NCBI RefSeq assembly: GCF_004916975.1
Contig: NZ_STGQ01000001.1
Span: forward strand, 3,837,674 to 3,901,673
DNA: 64,000 nt
Direction: 5' to 3'
DNA from: Paenibacillus dokdonensis
Lineage (GTDB): Bacteria > Bacillota > Bacilli > Paenibacillales > Paenibacillaceae
Part shown: piece by piece, positions 58,117 through 64,000 of the stretch
Numbering within the stretch: the stretch's first letter is position 1
Layout: every line of letters starts with the position of its first letter
Translations under genes and position numbers: made by a program
Notes under the pieces: generated by a model
What the model was told of the DNA's origin: nothing
Databases searched by the model: none
The model's input: the letters and a program-made list of their open reading frames with translations, nothing else

Positions 58117-58145
58117 GCCCCCTTGTGCTGGCAGCACAAAGGGGC
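58117..58145 (-). terminator. Terminator of the PucR regulator gene
   Basis: GCCCC and TTGTGCT pair with AGCACAA and GGGGC around a 3-base loop (one bulge each side). GTTTTTAGTTTT follows on the minus strand. Confidence 0.82.
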
Positions 58146-58208
58146 ATACGAGATGCGATATATAAACACGATATGTCTTCATTAGAAATTACAACAATAA
58201 ATCTCTCC

Positions 58209-59753
58209 TCATGTATGATTCAATAAATAAAAAGCAGAACACAGATACAATTCATATCGAATTTGAGCGTTGCTTAGATCATATCCCGTAATCGTTTTGA
58301 TGCGGTCGATCCGATAATTGACCGAGTTACGATGGATATACATCCGCTTCGAGGTTTCATTCAGACTGCCGCCTGTTGCCAAATAATGATAGAGCGTACT
58401 GAGGTAATTGGTGCCACTTGCATTGTCATGCTCGGCAAGCTTACCGACCTTCTCTTCTACAAACCTGCCCAGCCGGGCTAGATCTGTCGTTTCCAGCAGT
58501 AATTGAATCATCTCTACCTCAGTGTACTTGAATAACTGGCGCCCCCTGTTCAATCGGAAACCGATTGATACCGCTGTCCTGGCTTCGTTATAGCTCCGGT
58601 GTGCTTCATACAGCGAACAAGGCCGGCCGATACCGATTCGGACCGATTCCCATAATTTAAGCTGCCGATGAAGCTCGTCGCTCCAGTGTAACGGCCGATC
58701 AGGGTCTTGGGAGTGGTTATCTGCACTCGCAGATTTAATGGAAGGTAAAAACAATACGATTTTCCCTCCGTAGATCTGAAGATGGGAGCGGACCTTCCGA
58801 ATTGCCGACTCCCTACGAATGAATGATTGAATTGCTGCCATAACGGCAGATTCATCTTCACTGTACATAGGATCATCCGTTTCAATGACAGCGACTTCCC
58901 ATGACCATTCGGGAGCAAGTCCAAGCTGGCGTCCTCTCGATGCGATTAATCTTTCGTCTGCGGCCGGGTTAAGAATCAGCTCTTCAAAGAATGTCCCCCT
59001 TAATCTGTTCTCGGTATCCATGGCAATCTTATCTCTCATTAATTCCAGCGAAAATACCAGCCGGGCCTGCTCAATCAGCATCAGATCGAATTCATCCAGC
59101 TCCCACTTCTCCACCACGAACTTCCCCAACATTTTGTTATCGACATTGACCTCCCACTGGCGGCTGTCTTTCGATGATCTATATGGATAGCCCTCCGGGG
59201 ATGAAGCAAGCACCTCTCCGGCTTGATCGATAACCCAGATCGGTGAACCGATCAGCTCAGACACCTTATCGGCAACGACCTGCATGCCTCTATTGTTCAA
59301 TACAAGGCCTGTCAGGGCCCTGTTTACTTCTTCGGACCGCTTCAGCAGCACAGCCTGTCTGTTTAAAATTTGTTCCATGACATGATACGTAATATCGATA
59401 TATGCCATTCCAATCGGAAGCTGAATGATCGGAACATGATATAGATTGCTTTTATCAATCATTTCCTGCGGAATATGGGGGATAAACCTTTCCGGTTTGA
59501 TAGCGACCCCAGCTCCATTCACTTTTGCGAGCTGTTCGACCATCTCTGCCAGGAGTGACGGGTTGTTACGCGTCGAATAGCCGGTCGTCAGCACCATCTC
59601 GCCTTCCCGCAGCCAATTACCGATATCGGGCACCTCCCAAATATCGATATACTGCACGATACGATCCAGACCATCCTCTCCGCTGATCAGTGTTGCATGT
59701 TCCATGACAGGAAGCTTAAGCATTTCTCTAACCGTAAAGCCTTTCAGATTCAT
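58209..59753 (-). CDS. PucR family transcriptional regulator
   Basis: 514 residues. The N-terminal PucR domain (about 5-125; FTVREMLKLPVMEHATLISG, REGEMVLTTGYS) is followed by a GGDEF-like middle part (about 280-420). A C-terminal PucR helix-turn-helix (about 450-510; GGSLNETSKRMYIHRNSVNYRIDRI) ends the protein. AGAGGTG precedes the ATG. It lies immediately upstream of, and parallel to, the racemase-OPT-DUF917 unit, with its own terminator, and is the likely substrate-responsive regulator. PucR proteins commonly control purine, allantoin and amino-acid use. Confidence 0.88.
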   Translation of the reverse strand: MNLKGFTVREMLKLPVMEHATLISGEDGLDRIVQYIDIWEVPDIGNWLREGEMVLTTGYSTRNNPSLLAEMVEQLAKVNGAGVAIKPERFIPHIPQEMIDKSNLYHVPIIQLPIGMAYIDITYHVMEQILNRQAVLLKRSEEVNRALTGLVLNNRGMQVVADKVSELIGSPIWVIDQAGEVLASSPEGYPYRSSKDSRQWEVNVDNKMLGKFVVEKWELDEFDLMLIEQARLVFSLELMRDKIAMDTENRLRGTFFEELILNPAADERLIASRGRQLGLAPEWSWEVAVIETDDPMYSEDESAVMAAIQSFIRRESAIRKVRSHLQIYGGKIVLFLPSIKSASADNHSQDPDRPLHWSDELHRQLKLWESVRIGIGRPCSLYEAHRSYNEARTAVSIGFRLNRGRQLFKYTEVEMIQLLLETTDLARLGRFVEEKVGKLAEHDNASGTNYLSTLYHYLATGGSLNETSKRMYIHRNSVNYRIDRIKTITGYDLSNAQIRYELYLCSAFYLLNHT

Positions 59754-60020
59754 CTCTTCTCACCTCTCACGGTTCAGGGTTATCATGTAGAAGTACTTCT
59801 TGCTGGTTCCATGACCGCTTGAATCATGCCTTTATTCAATTGTACCTCAGCTATCCGGATTCATACTACCGAACATGATGGATATGTATATCAATCTTTT
59901 TCTTTTCCCGGTCAAAAAAAAACAGCCGTTCCCCTGTGAACGGCTTGCAGCGATTGCTCTTTAGCTAAAACTGAAATCATACCAAATGCTCTTATAAAAA
60001 TGAATGACCCTTGAGAAAAT
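59754..60020. other. Non-coding gap between PucR and CD3324-like genes
   Basis: A 267-base stretch with no supported gene. It holds the terminator of the CD3324-like gene at 59924-59945 and the presumed PucR promoter region near 59770-59860, in which no convincing -35/-10 pair was recognised. Confidence 0.4.
59924..59945 (-). terminator. Terminator of the CD3324-like gene
   Basis: AGCCGTTC pairs with GAACGGCT around a 6-base loop, followed by nine T on the minus strand. Confidence 0.85.
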
Positions 60021-60335
60021 CTAACGCTGTGCGGCCGCTTTCTGATTCAATGCTTCCGCCTCATGCTCCGACCGCTTTTTTAAGATTACTTTCCTGATGC
60101 TATCTACGGATAAATGATAGGTTTTCATTAAATGCTCTACCGAATGACCGCTGCAATGAAGATTATAGATCTCTTCGTTTCTGCGTTCGATCATCTGTCT
60201 GGTGCCGCTGTTGACTCCCCAACCGACACGCTCATTGCTTTTCTTGGGAATATAAATGAGCTCACCCTCTATATACTTCTGAAGCTCCTTCAGCAAGCTA
60301 GGGGGCAGCACATCCCTCCCATTCCTGTAATTCAC
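60021..60335 (-). CDS. CD3324 family (Mor-like) small DNA-binding protein
   Basis: 104 residues. The N-terminal part NYRNGRDVLPPSLLKELQKYIEG..IYIPKK is the CD3324-family signature. The C-terminal helix-turn-helix HSVEHLMKTYHLSVDSIRKVILKK resembles Mor-type activators. The start is a GTG with AAGGAGG nine bases upstream, inside a small overlapping ORF in another frame. It probably binds DNA; target unknown. Confidence 0.75.
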   Translation of the reverse strand: MNYRNGRDVLPPSLLKELQKYIEGELIYIPKKSNERVGWGVNSGTRQMIERRNEEIYNLHCSGHSVEHLMKTYHLSVDSIRKVILKKRSEHEAEALNQKAAAQR

Positions 60336-60393
60336 GATAAACGTCCTCCTTAGATGGATGATTGTTCCAATCTACGATTTTAGCGTTGAACAT
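60298..60393 (-). CDS. Small ORF overlapping the CD3324-like gene (31 codons)
   Basis: An ATG with AAGGAGGG nine bases upstream opens a frame of 31 codons ending in TAG. It begins MFNAKIVDWNN, ends WEGCAAP, and overlaps the first 38 bases of the CD3324-like gene in a different frame. The Shine-Dalgarno sequence of the downstream gene lies inside it. It may be a real microprotein or a leader that couples translation. No family was recognised. Confidence 0.42.
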   Translation of the reverse strand: MFNAKIVDWNNHPSKEDVYRELQEWEGCAAP

Positions 60394-60444
60394 TTTATCG
60401 TTCCCTCCTTTCGATTATGTATAGTGTATTTTTAAAAGGTAATT

Positions 60445-60468
60445 AGGGAGGCCAATACCGGCCTCCCT
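60445..60468 (-). other. GC-rich hairpin in the TetR-CD3324 gap
   Basis: AGGGAGGCC pairs perfectly with GGCCTCCCT around a 6-base loop. On the minus strand TAATTACCTTTTA follows, a poor but possible terminator tail. A second hairpin, TTTCCGC/GCGGAAA (60480-60498), lies just upstream on the transcript. Together they suggest transcript-level control ahead of the small ORF and CD3324-like gene. Confidence 0.5.
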
Positions 60469-60629
60469 GCACTTTGCGATTTCCGCTTTACGCGGAAACC
60501 ACCTCGTAATTTGTGATCAAAATTGCATCAGCTCCTTTCTTTAGGAAAGTTGTCGGCCGCCCGACATCTTTATTAACTCATATTTAGAGCTTACCTTCAA
60601 GCGAAAGAACAAGTATAGACGTTCTTTAC

Positions 60630-61304
60630 CTAAGGTTTTTTGATCATCCTCATCAAGACATCTGCCTGACGGATCCAGAAATCCTCTACATACGGGCTTT
60701 CCTGAAGCATCAAACCTGTAATGACTGAAAAGTAGCACAGCAACAGTTGTGCCGGTTCACCCTCATAAAATTCTCCCTCTTTCTGTCCCTTGATGAAAAT
60801 AGGCATGAGGCGCTCAATAGTCTTTTCAGGAGGATGCTGCTCAATCAAACGCTTCGCTGCTTCAGGCGCTTCTTCCGATATCTGCACTTGACGGATCAAC
60901 AGAAATGACAGTCTGTTGTCCGGATCAAGCATCAAGCATGTAAATGCTCTGATTTGTTCCGCAGGGGTACCCGGGAGCTCGTGAATATGCCCCATTGCAG
61001 ACTCCGCCTCATCCAGAGCATCCTGCACCAGTTCTGTGTATAGCTCTTCCTTAGAGGAAAAATAGCGGTAAGATAATCCCTGGCTAATACCCGCTGCAGC
61101 TGCAATGGAGCTTATTTTCGTTCCGGCAATACCGTGCAGAGCGAATACTTTGAGTGCCGCTTTTTTAATTTGCCGTTTGCGTTCCTCGTGAATTTGTTCC
61201 AGCTGATGATCGTTTAATGGCGACACTGCTGCTTCAACTCCATTCATAACATATGTGTTAACACCATTGTAGGGCTGAGGACACGGAGCAGCAAGTACTG
61301 TCAC
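60630..61304 (-). CDS. TetR/AcrR family transcriptional regulator
   Basis: Up to 224 residues. The N-terminal helix-turn-helix (RQIKKAALKVFALHGIAGTKISSIAAAAGISQGLSYRYFSSKEELY) is standard for TetR repressors, with a ligand-binding helical C domain. The frame opens with a GTG overlapping the stop of the SDR gene (GTGA) without a ribosome site, so coupled translation is possible. A GTG near 61220, after GGAG, is an alternative start and would leave the core intact. It is second in the SDR-TetR operon and probably represses it via the palindrome at 62246-62266. Confidence 0.86.
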   Translation of the reverse strand: MTVLAAPCPQPYNGVNTYVMNGVEAAVSPLNDHQLEQIHEERKRQIKKAALKVFALHGIAGTKISSIAAAAGISQGLSYRYFSSKEELYTELVQDALDEAESAMGHIHELPGTPAEQIRAFTCLMLDPDNRLSFLLIRQVQISEEAPEAAKRLIEQHPPEKTIERLMPIFIKGQKEGEFYEGEPAQLLLCYFSVITGLMLQESPYVEDFWIRQADVLMRMIKKP

Positions 61305-62227
61305 TTGGAAAAGGCGGCTCTAATCTGCTTCTCGCTGATCTCCCAAAGGTGGGCAGCACTTTCCGAATCCTGGGCAGCCCGAGAGGAAATCCCCAGCTTC
61401 AAATCCTTGTAATAATTGCCGCTTTGACCCGTTAGTTCGGCAGATTCTGCGAGCCATACCAGTGTTTCCGCCCCCTTTTCAGGTGTACGGGAGAAGGGCT
61501 TCATGCAGGCCATCGTCATTCTTGCGAGTGCGCCGTTATTCATGTTAAAACCTGTGGACACAAGTCCCGGATCGAAGCAATTGGCCGTCACGCCGGTATC
61601 TTGCAATCTTTTGGCAAGCTCCACCGTGAGCAGCAGATTAGCCAGCTTCGTTTCGCCATATCGAAGATTGGCACCACCGAGAAGCCTCTTGAACGGACTG
61701 TATAAACGACGGCCATCCAGATCATCGTAACCAATCCCCTCTCTCGCCATTTTATGACCATGCGAAGAGGTGAAAATAATCCGGGCCTCTCTATTTTCTT
61801 GGAGACGGTCCAACAGCAGTGTGGTCAGCAGAAACGGTCCCAGATGATTTACAGCCCATGTCATTTCAAATTTATCTTCACTCCAGTGTCTCTGATCGTA
61901 AAAGGCACCTGCATTATTGACCAGCACATCAATATGCGGGCAAGCTTCGAGAATTTCACCGGCAACCTGCCGGACAGAGTGGAGAGAGCCCATATCAGCT
62001 ATAAAAATATCGATCTGGGCGTGATGCACACCACTTCCCATCCGAATCCGCTCTGCGCATTCCACGGCTCTCGTCCTGTTCCGGGCAATGATGCCGAGTC
62101 TTGCACCATCCTTTGCCAGCCTAAGCGCCGCGGCAAGCCCAATGCCACTGGTGGCCCCAGTAATGAGTACATATTTGTTCCGGATAGACCATGGCAAGAC
62201 CGAATTTCCCTTTTGCACATTCAACAT
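61301..62227 (-). CDS. Short-chain dehydrogenase/reductase
   Basis: 308 residues of the retinol-dehydrogenase/WWOX-like SDR branch. Cofactor site TGATSGIGLA, NNAG in VLVNNAGAFYD, and the catalytic Ser in FTSSHG are visible; the tyrosine is in RYGETKLAN (YxxxK). The ATG at 62227 has GGAGG seven bases upstream; a longer frame would run through the operator and promoter. Substrate unknown; the paired TetR suggests induction by a small lipophilic compound. Confidence 0.88.
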   Translation of the reverse strand: MLNVQKGNSVLPWSIRNKYVLITGATSGIGLAAALRLAKDGARLGIIARNRTRAVECAERIRMGSGVHHAQIDIFIADMGSLHSVRQVAGEILEACPHIDVLVNNAGAFYDQRHWSEDKFEMTWAVNHLGPFLLTTLLLDRLQENREARIIFTSSHGHKMAREGIGYDDLDGRRLYSPFKRLLGGANLRYGETKLANLLLTVELAKRLQDTGVTANCFDPGLVSTGFNMNNGALARMTMACMKPFSRTPEKGAETLVWLAESAELTGQSGNYYKDLKLGISSRAAQDSESAAHLWEISEKQIRAAFSK

Positions 62228-62245
62228 GACTATTCCTCCGTTTCG

Positions 62246-62266
62246 ATGAATGAACTGTTCATTCAT
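62246..62266 (-). promoter_or_regulatory. TetR-type operator
   Basis: A perfect inverted repeat, ATGAATGAAC and GTTCATTCAT around one central base. It lies between the predicted start point and the ribosome site of the SDR gene. The AATGAAC..GTTCATT core is a common TetR-family operator form. Confidence 0.82.
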
Positions 62267-62276
62267 TATTAAATCC

Positions 62277-62305
62277 AATATATTCTGTTTTTGTTACTTT
62301 GTCAA
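62277..62305 (-). promoter_or_regulatory. SigmaA promoter of the SDR-TetR operon
   Basis: On the minus strand TTGACA (62300-62305), exactly 17 bases, then TATATT (62277-62282). Transcription would begin near 62270, just before the operator. Confidence 0.85.
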
Positions 62306-62324
62306 CGATTGGAAAAATAAAAAA

Positions 62325-62357
62325 AAAGAGAACCGTCCTTATGAGACAGTTCTCTTT
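62325..62357 (-). terminator. helD-type helicase terminator
   Basis: AAAGAGAAC pairs with GTTCTCTTT, with a short inner GTC/GAC stem, and a run of nine T on the minus strand. Confidence 0.85.
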
Positions 62358-62371
62358 CGGAGCAAGCCGGA

Positions 62372-64000
62372 TTACCAGCCTGTGACCGCAATATCTTCAT
62401 GCATATTTTGCAAATAATCCGGAAGAGGGCCTTCGTGCATCAGCCACAGCTCATGCAGTGCACGCGTGCAGCCCACATACATCAGCTTGGCATCCCAAGC
62501 CGAAGTACCATAATGCACCGGATCCGCGTCCGCTACGATGACAGCATCGAATTCAAGACCTTTCGAGAGGTAGACAGGCAGGACGGAAAGTCCTCCCTCA
62601 TACGCTTTTTTTCCGCCATCAATCAAATGCAGCTCCGGAATTTCAGGCAGAAGCTGTTCATACAGCTCCTTCGCATCCTTAAGAGTCCGTGTCAAAATAG
62701 CGACCGTGCGGTATTCGCCCGTGGACAGCTTCTGCATCCCTTTGCGGAGATCATTCAGCCTCTCCTGCCCATGCCCCCCGTAAGGAATCATACGTACCGG
62801 ATTTCCGCTCCGGAATACCGGTACAGCAAGGAGATCGCTGTTCACACCTTTTTCCAGAATATGGTTGGCAGACTCGATGATTTCCATGGTCGATCGATAG
62901 CTTCGCGTCAGGGCAAAATAAGCTGTTTGCTCCGGCGCGAACAATGAGCTCATTTCTTCCCAACTGTGGACTCCCCGGTACGCATGGATGCCTTGGGAGA
63001 GATCGCCGAGAATGGTAAAGGAATGACCTCGAACAAACAAATCAAGAACCGCAACCTGGAACGGAGAGAAATCCTGCGCCTCATCAATGACAATATGATC
63101 AAAGCGCTGATCACCTGTAATGTCATTGAGCAAATAATGAATGTACAGAAGCCCTGGCAGGTCCTCTTCACGGATAATATCCTTTTTCAAATCCTTTTGC
63201 GTTGATTTCATTACGCTGTCCGGAATAAGCGTTAGCAGTTCCTCAGGCCAGCCTGCCTGCAGCTTCAATGCCTTGAACATCTGCTTATACAGCACAAGCG
63301 GCTCGTATTTCGGCCATTTGGTCGCATAGGATTTCTCGCGCTGGGCTGCCTTTTTCTTCCGTTCCTTCAGCGCCGCAGCCGATGGCGATTTCTTCAGCTC
63401 CATCTCGACCCAGCGGTGAATTCTCGCCATGACCCGTTCTTTGCGTTTAGCTAGCGGATACGGCTTGTATTCCTCATTGAACCAGTGAAGAATCATACTT
63501 CGCTTCAGCACAGCACCTTCCCACGGCATGAAATCCACTTCGGGCACCGAAACATTTTCCATGGATTCCAGGCAGCTGCGAATCATATTCATGAAGCGGA
63601 TTGAGCCCTTAAACCGGCCGGGAACCTCATCATTCACTTCAGGCATCCCTCCAGCTGACTCAAACCAGTAATCAAGCGTTTCGGACGTATCCGCAATCGC
63701 AAGATCTATGCCCAGCAGCTTCAAGGCCCAGTCCGTGAACGTACTCTGCTGGATATCCCCTACACCAAGCTCTGGCAGCACATCCGAAATATAATCCAGG
63801 AACATATGGTTCGGCGCGAAAATAATCATTTTCTCAGCCGTAACCTGCTCCTTGTACTGGTACAGCAGAAAGGCGAGACGGTGAAGGGCAACGGTTGTTT
63901 TTCCGCTTCCCGCAACACCTTGAATGATCAGTGCCGTGTTTTTCGCTGCTCGAATAATCTGATCCTGTTCCGCCTGAATGGTGGATACGATATCACGCAG
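62372..64000 (-). CDS. helD: HelD/UvrD-type helicase, 5' end outside the window
   Basis: The reading frame is open from base 64000, so the N-terminal part is missing; 542 codons are present. Visible helicase motifs are Walker A GVAGSGKTT (codons 28-36 of the visible part), Walker B VIDEAQDFSPFQ, GDLSQGIHAYRG, TRSYRST, LSKGLEFDAVIVAD and YVGCTRALHELWL. The large insertion rich in Lys/Arg between motifs I and II fits HelD, the RNA polymerase recycling factor of Gram-positives, rather than UvrD/PcrA. The start at 63829 would cut off Walker A and is wrong. Confidence 0.85.
   Translation of the reverse strand: MRDIVSTIQAEQDQIIRAAKNTALIIQGVAGSGKTTVALHRLAFLLYQYKEQVTAEKMIIFAPNHMFLDYISDVLPELGVGDIQQSTFTDWALKLLGIDLAIADTSETLDYWFESAGGMPEVNDEVPGRFKGSIRFMNMIRSCLESMENVSVPEVDFMPWEGAVLKRSMILHWFNEEYKPYPLAKRKERVMARIHRWVEMELKKSPSAAALKERKKKAAQREKSYATKWPKYEPLVLYKQMFKALKLQAGWPEELLTLIPDSVMKSTQKDLKKDIIREEDLPGLLYIHYLLNDITGDQRFDHIVIDEAQDFSPFQVAVLDLFVRGHSFTILGDLSQGIHAYRGVHSWEEMSSLFAPEQTAYFALTRSYRSTMEIIESANHILEKGVNSDLLAVPVFRSGNPVRMIPYGGHGQERLNDLRKGMQKLSTGEYRTVAILTRTLKDAKELYEQLLPEIPELHLIDGGKKAYEGGLSVLPVYLSKGLEFDAVIVADADPVHYGTSAWDAKLMYVGCTRALHELWLMHEGPLPDYLQNMHEDIAVTGW

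Overview
The window looks like a chromosomal stretch from a Paenibacillus-type member of the Bacillales. Support comes from AGGAGG-type ribosome binding sites with frequent GTG/TTG starts, Rho-independent terminators, a T-box alanyl-tRNA synthetase leader, LplA/B/C-type sugar importers with a large membrane-bound AraC regulator, and a block whose gene order follows the Bacillus subtilis alaS-yrzL-yrrK-yrzB-yrrL-yrrN-yrrO region. No rRNA, tRNA, insertion sequence, prophage or CRISPR array was seen. Nearly all of it is ordinary host chromosome.

Layout. 1-2.8 kb: gcvPA-gcvPB (glycine decarboxylase). 2.9-6.7 kb: an nfeD-floT membrane-microdomain operon with a sigmaW-like promoter, divergent from an ECF sigma factor and a likely membrane anti-sigma partner. 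6.8-12.9 kb: an iron alcohol dehydrogenase, then galK-galE-galT (Leloir pathway) with a divergent AraC regulator. 13-18 kb: aldo/keto reductase, sirtuin, kdgK-eda (2-keto-3-deoxygluconate use) and a membrane acyltransferase preceded by an Fnr/Crp-like palindrome. 18.2-28 kb: a KGG-repeat stress protein, ilvD, a VOC protein, a polysaccharide deacetylase, a PerM-type membrane protein, a penicillin-binding transpeptidase and a chemoreceptor. 28.3-43 kb: the conserved housekeeping block of tRNA hydroxylation (trhP1/trhP2), mltG, two DUF1292 proteins, ruvX, ireB, alaS with its T-box, a second PerM-type protein, a PRC-barrel protein, a cysteine desulfurase with cymR, the divergent mnmA, and rarA. 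43-50.8 kb: a fucoside locus (GH29 fucosidase, solute-binding lipoprotein, two permeases, sensor/AraC regulator with a cre-like site). 51.8-59.8 kb: a coherent cluster of racemase, OPT transporter, DUF917, DUF1177, AroM-like protein and M29-type aminopeptidase, with a PucR regulator. 60-64 kb: a small CD3324-like DNA-binding protein with an overlapping upstream small ORF, an SDR-TetR operon with a clear promoter and operator, and the 3' part of a HelD-type helicase that runs off the window.

The best candidate for a little-described system is the PucR/OPT/DUF917/DUF1177/AroM/M29 cluster. It reads as one transcription unit for uptake and breakdown of a small peptide-like or cyclic-imide (hydantoin-like) compound, and its substrate cannot be read from sequence. 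Secondary points of interest are the leader/small-ORF arrangement at 60.3-60.6 kb, the Fnr-like site at 16.93 kb, the paired sigmaW/ECF promoters at 5.1 kb, and the departures from B. subtilis order (trmR/yrrM not present between mltG and trhP1; mnmA divergent from cymR-iscS; duplicated DUF1292).
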